A DNA stretch of 32,269 nucleotides, taken from BOG-1112 sp964635325 (GTDB lineage Bacteria > Bdellovibrionota_B > Oligoflexia > Oligoflexales > Bog-1112). Shown piece by piece: positions 15,680-23,455 of this stretch. Both the position numbers and the translations under genes were made by a program. The first letter of the stretch is position 1; each line of letters begins with the position of its first letter. Below the pieces are notes generated by a model, which was not told where the DNA came from, did no database searches, and saw nothing but the letters and a program-made list of their open reading frames with translations. The DNA is taken from assembly GCA_964635325.1 (NCBI GenBank), contig CAZWOL010000037.1, positions 1 to 32,269 of the forward strand, read 5' to 3'.

Positions 15680-16576
15680 CTACAAGTAATCAACCAATAC
15701 ATTCAAATCAATATCATCACCCCATGAATCCACTGGGGTGATTGACTCTCCTTCTGTTCGAATTTTTGCAGAGCTACTGATCGCAACCTCCTTGAGAGCA
15801 AGCACATACTGCTTAGCATTTGGAGTTTCAACCATCACGGTTTGATTGAGGAGGTCTGCTTTCATCACAACAGCTTCTTCACCCGAGGCTATTATTCGAA
15901 CACGTGTACCGCGTGGTGGGAGAACTTGACGAAGCTCTGTATAAACATCGTTCTCGTAAGTCAAACAGCAAAGCAAGCGCCCACAACCACCCGATATTTT
16001 GGTTGGGTTAAGAGCTAGGTTTTGATTCTTTGCCATCCGTATAGATACAGGCACAAATTCTCGTAGAAAGCTTGAACAGCAGTACTCTCGTCCGCAGATC
16101 CCCATGCCACCGAGAAGCTTTGTCTCATCACGAGCACCAACTTGCTTGAGTTCAACACGAGCCTTGAGACCTCCAGCAAGTTCCTTTACGAGTTCTCTAA
16201 AATCGACTCGTCCCGGTGCACTGAAATAGATGATCACTTTGTTACCACCAAACTGAACCTCGCTTTTAAGTACGCGCATTTTCAGTTTGAACTTTGTCAC
16301 TTTCTCTTCAGTGAATTTAACGACATCTTCGGGTAAAGGGGTAGGTGGAGGAAGCACTTCTTTAGACGATGCTTTTCTTAGGATAGGTCGAAGCTTTTTA
16401 TCTTCATTCTTAAAATCAAACGCATAGTCCAAGCGCACTACTGTTGCGAGACTCATGCCTCGTTCGGTTTCAACAACAACCGAATCACCGATATTCAACG
16501 CAATCTCACCGTAAGAAAAATCAAAGATCTTACCTGCTCTATGAAATTGAACGCTTGCTATGTTAACCCCTTGCAT
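15680..16576 (-). CDS. ricT: PSP1-domain protein RicT (YaaT)
   Basis: This 298-residue protein belongs to the PSP1/YaaT family. In Bacillus subtilis RicT joins RicA and RicF in an iron-sulfur complex that affects RNase Y and development. The family marks are 'ETERGMSLATVV' near the N-terminus and the cysteine clusters 'GICGREYCCSSFL' and 'SGGCGRLLCCLTYE', with 'KNQNLALNPTKISGGCGR' leading into the second. The start overlaps the end of holB by 14 bases, so translation is coupled. The holB-ricT order is also seen in Firmicutes, which supports the call. No RicA or RicF homologue is in the window, so the role here may differ. Confidence 0.92.
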   Translation of the reverse strand: MQGVNIASVQFHRAGKIFDFSYGEIALNIGDSVVVETERGMSLATVVRLDYAFDFKNEDKKLRPILRKASSKEVLPPPTPLPEDVVKFTEEKVTKFKLKMRVLKSEVQFGGNKVIIYFSAPGRVDFRELVKELAGGLKARVELKQVGARDETKLLGGMGICGREYCCSSFLREFVPVSIRMAKNQNLALNPTKISGGCGRLLCCLTYENDVYTELRQVLPPRGTRVRIIASGEEAVVMKADLLNQTVMVETPNAKQYVLALKEVAISSSAKIRTEGESITPVDSWGDDIDLNVLVDYL

Positions 16577-17579
16577 CGGACCTCAAACTTTGCAAATTAT
16601 AAAAACCAAGCTTCTCAACCACCATCTGTGAATTGAGAGCTATTTTTTGTTGATTGACCATGATCTTAAGTTCAGAGAGAAAGGCTCGACGCTCTTTCAT
16701 ATTTCCTAAATTAGGATTTTTCGTCTTCAAGGCTTCTCTATATTGAACATTGAGTGCATATTCAAACTCTTGAATAAAATCCCACAATGGGCTGTCACTC
16801 TGAGCTTTGACCGTCTCCGCAAAATTTAGCAGCTCACCAACTGTTCGGCAGCGGAGAAGCTCAGCAGCTCCATTAGGATTCGATCTTTTTTCTAAAAACT
16901 GCAGAACCTTACCTGGAGCATTTCCAAAGCGTTTGCAAATCTCATCAAGATCGAAAGTTTTAGGGAGTTCCTGCTGCTGACTTGCTAGCTTGCGACGAAC
17001 GACACTGTCAACTTGCGCAGTCGTCGGAGGCCGCAGGTGCCAATGAACGCACCGAGAGAGTAGAGTTGGCAAAAGATGTTGAATCTTAGCTGTTGAAATA
17101 AAGATACGGGAGCTCAAAGATGGCTCTTCTAGGGTCTTAAGTAGTTTATTGACGGCCTGTGTTGTTAGATCCTCAGCATCGATGATGAGCACTATACGCT
17201 TAGCATGAGCCCCAAGCGCATGGGGAGCATAGCTAATGAACTCACTGATGTCAGAGATCGAAGAGACTTTCAATGAGTCTCCGTTACCACTGATAACAAG
17301 CACGTCAGGATGTTGATTGCTTGCAATTTGCTGACATGCAGAGCAATGGCCACATGCGTCTTCTGTCACACAAAAATGTAGAGCAGCAAGGTAGTACAGC
17401 AGGGTGGATTTGCCAATTCCAGCTTTTCCTTCAAACAGCAAAACAGTCGGGAGGCGCTCTTCGCGCAGCAAAGTCTGGAGCAAAGATCGATCTCTTTCAA
17501 AGCCGAGTAGATCAATCCAGGTCGATTTTTTAGGGCTTTCTAGACCCACTTCTTTTTTGGAGCTCTTCCCTTTGCGCAA
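16563..17579 (-). CDS. holB: DNA polymerase III delta-prime subunit
   Basis: The delta-prime subunit is part of the clamp loader that places the sliding clamp on DNA. The 338-residue protein has a P-loop 'GKAGIGKST' at 51-59, a four-cysteine zinc module (Cys70, 76, 79, 82, containing 'CGHCSAC'), 'NKLLKTLEEPS' and the 'SRC' motif that supplies the trans-acting arginine. An intact P-loop is more typical of DnaX or Firmicute delta-prime than of E. coli HolB; the length and the neighbouring ricT favour delta-prime. The start is TTG 17579 with AAGGA ten bases upstream, or GTG 17546. Either start overlaps the end of the nuclease gene, so translation is likely coupled. Confidence 0.88.
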   Translation of the reverse strand: MRKGKSSKKEVGLESPKKSTWIDLLGFERDRSLLQTLLREERLPTVLLFEGKAGIGKSTLLYYLAALHFCVTEDACGHCSACQQIASNQHPDVLVISGNGDSLKVSSISDISEFISYAPHALGAHAKRIVLIIDAEDLTTQAVNKLLKTLEEPSLSSRIFISTAKIQHLLPTLLSRCVHWHLRPPTTAQVDSVVRRKLASQQQELPKTFDLDEICKRFGNAPGKVLQFLEKRSNPNGAAELLRCRTVGELLNFAETVKAQSDSPLWDFIQEFEYALNVQYREALKTKNPNLGNMKERRAFLSELKIMVNQQKIALNSQMVVEKLGFYNLQSLRSDARG

Positions 17580-18402
17580 GATTTACTGTTCCTTCAACAA
17601 AACGATTGATATTGCCCTGCACCTTCGCGATCTGACGGGCCCTCTGGACCTCGTCTTGGGTTGGAGCATACTGCTTGTCCCAGGCTTCGAAAAGCTTTTC
17701 ATTCTTACGCGAGATAATACCTCGCCCGCGATAGCTGTCATGCATGTATTTGTAGGTTCTGGCTATGAAACCACGGATCTCAACACGCGGTTCTATGATT
17801 CCGCGAGCAATTTTTGTCATGCAGCGTCCAAAGATTTGCGGCTCACCCGGTAGTAGCCCCATAGGATAATCACGCCGCATTCCGTTCACTTCGCCAATTG
17901 CAGGTACAAGGTTGTAAAGATCGCTTTCCATACGATTGAAGGCTGTTGAAACCAGCCGTGCGCAACTACGTCCTCGGAAGGGTTTACCCGAGTGATCTTT
18001 GCAGCGAGGATCCCCCTGTCTCCATGCAGAGAATGCACGACCAAAGTCTGCAGCAGGCACGATGTGCTCCCATTCGACACGCTTAGCTCGCTTGAGATCA
18101 CCGTATGGTTGAAAGCCACAACTTGCAAAATCAATTATGTTGTCCGCATAGCGACAACCACAATAAAAATCAAATGGGTGCGCAACATACAGCTTACGCA
18201 TAATACGTTTTGCCTCGTTGAAACTCTCAATACGAGTATTTCCTAAATTGTCTTGTGAATGTATCTCTACACCAGGTGAGACGGACGATGACTTCAATGA
18301 AGGAAATGTGCTTAGGCGATCACTTGTCTCTTGTACAAAATTCCAAAGCAACCCTACAAGCAGCCCCAAACTGCCAAGCATCCACACAAGCTTTTGATCC
18401 AT
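17530..18402 (-). CDS. Endonuclease I family nuclease, probably exported
   Basis: This resembles the endonuclease I (EndA/Vvn) family of beta-beta-alpha-metal nucleases, which are secreted or periplasmic and cut DNA and RNA without sequence preference. Family marks are 'FYCGCRYADN', 'VEWEHIVPAADFGRAF' with the catalytic histidine, 'GRSCARLVSTAFNRMESDL' and 'YNLVPAIGEVNGMRRDY' with the metal-binding asparagine. Several cysteines suit disulfides in the periplasm. The start is ATG 18402, preceded by GAGGAGG; longer starts are unlikely. Residues about 4-20 are a signal peptide or membrane anchor. The C-terminus carries about 60 extra, charged residues and overlaps holB. An exported nuclease could serve DNA scavenging, for example of lysed prey, but that is inference. 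Confidence 0.88.
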   Translation of the reverse strand: MDQKLVWMLGSLGLLVGLLWNFVQETSDRLSTFPSLKSSSVSPGVEIHSQDNLGNTRIESFNEAKRIMRKLYVAHPFDFYCGCRYADNIIDFASCGFQPYGDLKRAKRVEWEHIVPAADFGRAFSAWRQGDPRCKDHSGKPFRGRSCARLVSTAFNRMESDLYNLVPAIGEVNGMRRDYPMGLLPGEPQIFGRCMTKIARGIIEPRVEIRGFIARTYKYMHDSYRGRGIISRKNEKLFEAWDKQYAPTQDEVQRARQIAKVQGNINRFVEGTVNLAQREELQKRSGSRKP

Positions 18403-18505
18403 ACAGCCTCCTCTAACAATTGTGTAGCAGAAACAACAGTGATCCGCCACAATGAGTCCACTGTTCCAAACAACTACACTTTGATAAAGAAGTTTCTGCT
18501 ATCCA

Positions 18506-20350
18506 CTAACGTAGTGGGTAAGAGCACTTTTTCGCGTCGGTATCAATAACGACGAGAAAGGGAGCTTCCCACGTTTGGGCACGTGGAGCAAACTGACAGC
18601 TGAAAGATGAGTCTTCGCTAAGATTTACGATCAAAACATGATCTTTTCCAAATACTATACCACTCACATTCAACGGCTGATCATAACTCAACTCCTCATC
18701 AACCAATCCATCATCCATAGTAATATGAAGAGGAGGCACTGGTGACTTCAAACTCAAGCGCAAAGGTGCCATGCGTTCTGCTTGCTTAAGAGTTAGAATG
18801 CTATCATGCGAAGCGGACTCTGCAGAAAGCACAATGCTAAGAGTTTCGGTCTCAAAACCCGGTCGCATAGCTAGCAAAGTGTGTGAACCTGGATTCAAGC
18901 TTTTCAACTCTATTGGTGTTTTGACATAGTGATCACCAAACAAGACTTCTCCATCAAGCTGCAATCTTACAGAACTTGGAACTGTTCGCACTGTCCATGT
19001 AATCAGGGCTATATCCGTAGACTTGCGATGTGTCCAAAAATAATGACCAGCTGCACCAACGCCTGAAAGAAGAATCAAAGCAATTAAAAGTTTCCAGAAA
19101 AAATTACTTTCCTCTACACGTGGGGGTGGAACAGACCTTCGTGCTGTTGCCTGTCCTGACTTTGGATAAGGAGGCTGAGAACCCAAATTCCGAGAATGAT
19201 CAATGACATTTCCACGCGTCCCACCACTATTCACTTTATATCCAGACTGAGTTCCAGACATACGATGCTGAGCGTTAGTACCACCTGCTAGTGGTGGTCG
19301 ACCAATTGCGGGTGGGCGCCCTACTAACGAGCCTTGACCAGGGGCAGGAGCACGCAAGTCGATTTCAACTTTAGGGCGTCCTGATTCTTTTTGCATAAGC
19401 AATTCTTTGATGTCATTTGCAAGCATCTTTTCACGGTCTGGCATCAAATCTTTGAGGAATTTCCCTAAGTCATCTGATGAGAAATCAGGATATTTTTTAC
19501 TCAAGTACATCCGCAAATCTTTCTCAAACAACGCTGCAGTTTCATAGCGATCTTTGACGTTTTTTGCCAACCCCTTGCGAATAATACGGTCTAAGTCTTG
19601 ATCTAAATCGGAATTATAAATCGTGTTATCTTCTGGAATAATACAGTCACGCACAAGTTGAATCACGATGGCTTCATTATCTGCATTAAAAAGCCTCCGC
19701 ATCGTCACAAGTTCCCACAAAATAATAGCAAGAGCGAATATATCTGTACGCGCATCTACAGATTGAGCACTGATTTGCTCTGGACTCATATAAGAAAATT
19801 TTCCTTTCACAACTCCCGTCTTAGTATCAGTAAGCTTACTACTAGCATCCGCAATACCAAAATCAGTGACTTTGACCTCTCCTTCAAAGCTAATCAAAAT
19901 GTTTTGTGGAGAAATATCACGGTGAACAATATTCAGAGGATTCGCAGTAATGTCATCTTTCTTCATATGCGCGTAATGCAATCCGCGAGCAGATTCTGCA
20001 ATAATAAGAACAGCAATGGGAATAGGAATGCGCAACTTATGCTGTTCACAGGCTGTCAGTATAGAACGCAAATCGGCACCAGCAATAAATTCCATAATGA
20101 TTGCATAGGCACCATCGACCTCTTCAAAACCCTCGACACGTACAATATTTGCATGCTGCAGACGCTTGCCAATGTGAGCTTCATCACGAAACATTTCGAT
20201 AAAGTCTTTTTCCGCAGCAAAATGTGGCAAAATACGTTTGAAGCAGCAGACGCGTTCAAAGCCATCTTCGCCGATGAGCTTACCAAGAAAGATCTCGGCC
20301 ATCCCTCCACGAGCAACTTTTTTGAAAAGTACGTAACGTTTTTCAATCAT
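18506..20350 (-). CDS. Membrane Ser/Thr protein kinase with PEGA-like tail
   Basis: This is a Hanks-type kinase of 614 residues from the ATG at 20350. The N-terminal kinase domain (about 5-280) is complete: glycine loop 'ARGGMAEIFLG', Lys38 in 'CCFKRIL', 'HRDISPQN' (catalytic Asp145, Asn150), 'DFG' at 163-165 and 'SPEQ' at 189-192. A Pro/Gly/Ser-rich linker (about 325-412) leads to one membrane helix at 417-439. Outside lies a PEGA-like repeat (about 450-512, with 'LNPGSHTLLAMRPGFE') and a beta-rich end. TTG 20437 would add 29 residues without known function. ATG 20350 has no strong ribosome binding site. Targets are unknown; the FHA-GGDEF protein about 7 kb away is one candidate. Confidence 0.9.
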   Translation of the reverse strand: MIEKRYVLFKKVARGGMAEIFLGKLIGEDGFERVCCFKRILPHFAAEKDFIEMFRDEAHIGKRLQHANIVRVEGFEEVDGAYAIIMEFIAGADLRSILTACEQHKLRIPIPIAVLIIAESARGLHYAHMKKDDITANPLNIVHRDISPQNILISFEGEVKVTDFGIADASSKLTDTKTGVVKGKFSYMSPEQISAQSVDARTDIFALAIILWELVTMRRLFNADNEAIVIQLVRDCIIPEDNTIYNSDLDQDLDRIIRKGLAKNVKDRYETAALFEKDLRMYLSKKYPDFSSDDLGKFLKDLMPDREKMLANDIKELLMQKESGRPKVEIDLRAPAPGQGSLVGRPPAIGRPPLAGGTNAQHRMSGTQSGYKVNSGGTRGNVIDHSRNLGSQPPYPKSGQATARRSVPPPRVEESNFFWKLLIALILLSGVGAAGHYFWTHRKSTDIALITWTVRTVPSSVRLQLDGEVLFGDHYVKTPIELKSLNPGSHTLLAMRPGFETETLSIVLSAESASHDSILTLKQAERMAPLRLSLKSPVPPLHITMDDGLVDEELSYDQPLNVSGIVFGKDHVLIVNLSEDSSFSCQFAPRAQTWEAPFLVVIDTDAKKCSYPLR

Positions 20351-20471
20351 GAACTTATACAACTCTATAATTTCAATAGTTTCTCGGCAGAAAGAGGGGT
20401 TTTCTAAAGAAAAAGGGGTTTTTTGGCTGAGAAGCAACTAAAATAGAAACAGAAAAGGTTGGAAATTTCCT

Positions 20472-20499
20472 TTGCACCATCTTTCTTTTGCAATATCAT
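20472..20499 (+). promoter_or_regulatory. Candidate sigma-70-type promoter of tmk
   Basis: TTGCAC (20472-20477) and TATCAT (20494-20499) are separated by 16 bases, in the divergent region between the kinase gene and tmk. This would start transcription about 45 bases before the tmk ATG. The match is fair, not perfect. Confidence 0.35.
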
Positions 20500-20550
20500 A
20501 AAGACGAAGCAAAAAGCTGCCAAAATTCTAAAAATACGAGAAAAATATTT

Positions 20551-21222
20551 ATGAAAGACCCTGGAATATTCATCACCTGCGAGGGGGGAGAGGGCGTGGG
20601 CAAGTCCACCTTTCTTCAAAAACTGATTCAGCAACTATCTGACAAAAAAATTCCCGTTGTTGGCACACGAGAACCAGGTGGCAGTGCTGTTGGAGAAGCT
20701 TTACGGCCAATCTTCAATCACCCACCAGAACACGAAGCCCTAACACCAGAGGCTGAGTTTCTCCTAATTTCAGCTTCACGCGTACAACATATTGTTCATA
20801 AAATACAACCTGCTTTACATGCCGGAAAATGGGTCATCTGCGATCGCTTTACAGATTCCACATTAGTTTACCAAGGCATTTTAGGCGGCCTTTCTCGTGA
20901 CTTTCTCGATCGAGTGATCATGCATTCGACGTACGGAGTTATCCCCAATCTTACCTTTCTTTTGGATTGCCCTGTCGAAGTTTCCTTAGAACGCGTGCAA
21001 AAACGACGAGCTGACCAACCCCGAGAAACCCGTTACGATCGAGCTGATAGAGCCTATCATGTTAAAATACGCGAAGCGTATTTACAACTTTCTGAGGAGT
21101 TTGCACATCGTTATGTCATTCTTGATGCTCAACAATCTACGGATACTATTGTTGCGCAAGCTCTAAGAAAATTAGAAAAATTTCTAATCAAAAATCCAAA
21201 TACTACAGAGGTAAACCTATGA
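20551..21222 (+). CDS. tmk: Thymidylate kinase
   Basis: Tmk phosphorylates dTMP to dTDP in the pathway to dTTP. The 223-residue protein has the P-loop 'EGGEGVGKST' at 11-20, 'TREPGG' for the substrate site, 'DRFTDSTLVYQG' (the DR(Y/F)xxS motif) and a lid 'KRRADQPRETRYD' rich in arginine. An earlier in-frame TTG at 20488 would add a lysine-rich leader with no family match, so ATG 20551 is preferred. Its upstream ribosome binding site is weak. The last bases overlap the ATG of a 29-residue reading frame in the ATGA arrangement. In Firmicutes tmk lies near holB and ricT; here holB is about 3 kb away on the other strand. Confidence 0.95.
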   Translation: MKDPGIFITCEGGEGVGKSTFLQKLIQQLSDKKIPVVGTREPGGSAVGEALRPIFNHPPEHEALTPEAEFLLISASRVQHIVHKIQPALHAGKWVICDRFTDSTLVYQGILGGLSRDFLDRVIMHSTYGVIPNLTFLLDCPVEVSLERVQKRRADQPRETRYDRADRAYHVKIREAYLQLSEEFAHRYVILDAQQSTDTIVAQALRKLEKFLIKNPNTTEVNL

Positions 21223-21308
21223 TTACTAGCCTCATCGTCTCAGCTGCTATCTTCACATGTGGGTTAGTAAGCTACATCATTGTTAGTATCGCAGATGAAT
21301 TGGCTTAG
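21219..21308 (+). CDS. Putative 29-residue single-helix membrane protein overlapping tmk
   Basis: The stop of tmk (TGA) overlaps an ATG as ATGA, and AGAGG stands seven bases before that ATG. The frame encodes 29 residues: a hydrophobic stretch (ITSLIVSAAIFTCGLV, continuing to about residue 24) and an acidic end 'SIADELA'. It ends two bases before the stop of the convergent tolC gene. The good ribosome binding site, the coupling arrangement and the membrane-helix profile argue for a real microprotein. No family is recognised. Confidence 0.5.
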   Translation: MITSLIVSAAIFTCGLVSYIIVSIADELA

Positions 21309-21310
21309 AT

Positions 21311-22585
21311 TCAAGGCAGATTCTGCGGAACTCTTCCGACCGAACTCTCTAGCTGCGCATATTGCGTAAGAGTCTTGTAAAACACACTATCTCCTGCTTG
21401 TTTTGCATCTTGCAGGGTCGTTAGAGCTTGAATTAGATCCAAGCTACTCACCAATCCATTATGAAAATCTCGCACCTGTTCGTGATAGTTTTCCTCTGAA
21501 GATTTAACAGCATCTTTATAAGAAGCGATCTGCACAAGCCCACTAAGCACACCACTATGCAAAGTACGTATTGTAGTTTCGTTATTACGAAGCATTTGCT
21601 GCAACTGCAACTCAAGTTGTGATTTCTTTAACGCAAATTCTCGAACCTGAGAACTTACAATACCTCCGCCATAGATAGGAATATTAATATTGACTCCAAC
21701 ATCCCACTTAGACTTAGCGAGGGCACCAGTTCTATCAAAATAAGCATTCCCAAAGGCACCAATTGTTGGATAATGCCCCCCTTGCGCAATTGCAGCATTA
21801 TCTTGAGCTACCTTTAGCTGTGACTGCATTGCTTGAACATCAGGACGTTTTTCGATAGCTTGCAAATACGAGCTGAGCTCAGGAAGCTGAACTGGTGCTT
21901 TTAGGTTTCTATCAAGTTTAGAAGATTCGTTAATTCCCGTAAGGTAAAAAAACTGCAGACGAGTCTGTACTATTGCATTGCGTGCGCCTTCAATTTGGGC
22001 CTGAAGATTAGCTACCGCACTTTTTGCCAGCAACACATCACCCTTGCGATTTCTCCCGATTCTAAATCTTTGCTCAAGTTGCTTCATGCGATCTTTGAGT
22101 AATTTTATGGTCGCTTCTAAATCATCGAGATCTTGTTCAGCAGCAACTGCATTGAAAAATACTTGTGCCACAGATTGAAACAATGTAATTCGAGACTGTT
22201 CAAAGAGTAATTCGTTGTAACGAACATTTTCATCTGCAACACGCATTGCAGCATACTCCTTAGTCCCTTGGAAAATTGGTTGACTGACAGTCAACTTTGT
22301 TGTTCGCACTTCACTAGCTGTAGGATTGACTTTAAGTTCGCGAGAAACATCCTGTCGAGTATACGATGAACTCAAATCAACAGTCGGCAGAACAGCTCCA
22401 CGAGCTTGTTTCACTCTTTCGCGAGCCTGATTGGTTTCGTTCATTTGAATAGCGGGTGTTTCACTTTTTTGCAGAGCTAACGAGAATGCCTCAAAAAGAT
22501 TGATCTTTGCAGATTGCGCTTGTACAGCTGAGAAACTTATGAAAATGAAACTAAATATCGCATTACGGAAGAAGTAGCATTGCAT
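21311..22585 (-). CDS. TolC family outer membrane protein
   Basis: TolC-type proteins form trimeric outer membrane channels with a long periplasmic barrel, used for efflux and type I secretion. The 424-residue protein starts with a signal peptide (cleavage near 'AVQA-Q'). It then shows the two-fold repeat of the family: 'AFSLALQKS' and long coiled helices, 'QPIFQGTKEYAAMRVA' in the first half, and 'KRPDVQAM' with 'INIPIYGGGIVSSQV' in the second. The 'VLPTVDLSSSYT' and 'HYPTIGAFGNAYF' strands match outer membrane segments. No adaptor or pump gene is next to it, so its partner is elsewhere. AGGA lies eight bases before the ATG and inside a possible hairpin. It follows hemD by 62 bases. Confidence 0.93.
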   Translation of the reverse strand: MQCYFFRNAIFSFIFISFSAVQAQSAKINLFEAFSLALQKSETPAIQMNETNQARERVKQARGAVLPTVDLSSSYTRQDVSRELKVNPTASEVRTTKLTVSQPIFQGTKEYAAMRVADENVRYNELLFEQSRITLFQSVAQVFFNAVAAEQDLDDLEATIKLLKDRMKQLEQRFRIGRNRKGDVLLAKSAVANLQAQIEGARNAIVQTRLQFFYLTGINESSKLDRNLKAPVQLPELSSYLQAIEKRPDVQAMQSQLKVAQDNAAIAQGGHYPTIGAFGNAYFDRTGALAKSKWDVGVNINIPIYGGGIVSSQVREFALKKSQLELQLQQMLRNNETTIRTLHSGVLSGLVQIASYKDAVKSSEENYHEQVRDFHNGLVSSLDLIQALTTLQDAKQAGDSVFYKTLTQYAQLESSVGRVPQNLP

Positions 22586-22591
22586 AGCTCA

Positions 22592-22623
22592 TATCCTATT
22601 TTGTATACAAACATTTTAGGATA
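22592..22623 (-). promoter_or_regulatory. Nested palindromes covering the tolC ribosome binding site
   Basis: TATCCTA (22592-22598) and TAGGATA (22617-22623) are perfect complements. Between them TTTGTATACAAA (22600-22611) is a perfect 12-base palindrome. On the minus-strand mRNA the AGGA that serves tolC lies in the arm next to the ATG, so folding would hide it. Alternatively the DNA palindrome could bind a TetR-like repressor, as is common for efflux genes. Confidence 0.45.
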
Positions 22624-22647
22624 GCTCTACGAAGGATGGTACTCCTT

Positions 22648-23439
22648 TCACACGTCATTCAACACAACTAGCGCTTTGGCAAAAGCTATTTTGAGATCAT
22701 TTTGTTCTGCAACATGAACATGATGAAAATGTAGGCGACAACGAGTTGCTGTCGTTTCTCCTAAGGCTAGCGCGTGCAAGTCAGCACTCAAACGATTGTT
22801 CTGTGGAGCTAGGGCATCGACAAAACCATCCACTGCGGATGGACTCGCAAAGCAGATAACCCCGCATAGAGTTGCAATGAGCTCGCTCTTTTGTTCTTCT
22901 GAAGGAGGATGAAAATCAGGCATAAACAGACAAGGAACACTATGATACACATGAATAGCTTTTGCCTGGAATTGCATAACATTCAAAGCAGACTCAAGAT
23001 CAAAGGCACGTGTAAGCGGACCTGGTAGTAATACAAAGGTATCGGAATCCAAATAGTTTGAGATAACATTTGGGATTTCACTAGCGGTACGTATACCAGC
23101 GAAGCTTTCCACTACGAAGTGCTTAGCAGCAAGATAGCTGCGAGTCTTTTCTCCAAAGCAAAAAAGCCGGGCTTGATGCATAAATGCCCTGAGCTCTGGA
23201 TGCTGCAAAGAAAAATGTATCGCACGCCAGCTTGTAAAGATCACCGCTTTCTTTGAAAACGAGGCCTCAAGAGCAGAAAGTTCTTGCAATGCAGGTGAAA
23301 GCTGACGGCCAGACAACCCTTTTGAACTCAGGCAGGGAAGATGCAAAACCTTAGATTCTGAAGATCCAAACAATGCTTTGTCTTTGGCAAAATCATCTGC
23401 CGAACGAGTCCAAATGATTCGACGTTTTTGTTCTATCAT
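22648..23439 (-). CDS. hemD: Uroporphyrinogen-III synthase
   Basis: HemD closes the linear tetrapyrrole hydroxymethylbilane with inversion of ring D. HemD sequences diverge strongly, so the call rests on context and a few patterns: the opening 'RIIWTRSADDFAKD', 'AVIFTSWRAIHF' (the 'TSxxAV' type motif), 'LLPGPLTRAFDLESAL', 'VICFASPSAVDGFVDAL' and 'ALALGETTATRC' match the two-lobed fold. The length of 263 is normal. It follows hemC by 16 bases, with GAGGAG before its ATG, and is the last biosynthetic gene of the hem run. Position directly after hemC makes the call safe. Confidence 0.88.
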   Translation of the reverse strand: MIEQKRRIIWTRSADDFAKDKALFGSSESKVLHLPCLSSKGLSGRQLSPALQELSALEASFSKKAVIFTSWRAIHFSLQHPELRAFMHQARLFCFGEKTRSYLAAKHFVVESFAGIRTASEIPNVISNYLDSDTFVLLPGPLTRAFDLESALNVMQFQAKAIHVYHSVPCLFMPDFHPPSEEQKSELIATLCGVICFASPSAVDGFVDALAPQNNRLSADLHALALGETTATRCRLHFHHVHVAEQNDLKIAFAKALVVLNDV

Positions 23440-23455
23440 CGCAGACTCCTCAAAT

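Noticed and set aside
18503..18517. Hairpin CCACTA-ACG-TAGTGG at the end of the kinase gene as a terminator
   Set aside because: The stem overlaps the last codons and the stop, and no T-run follows on the minus strand.
19658..20407. Plus-strand open frame of 249 residues opposite the kinase domain
   Set aside because: It lies entirely over a conserved kinase on the other strand. Its Asn/Thr/Phe-rich composition and lack of motifs mark it as a shadow.
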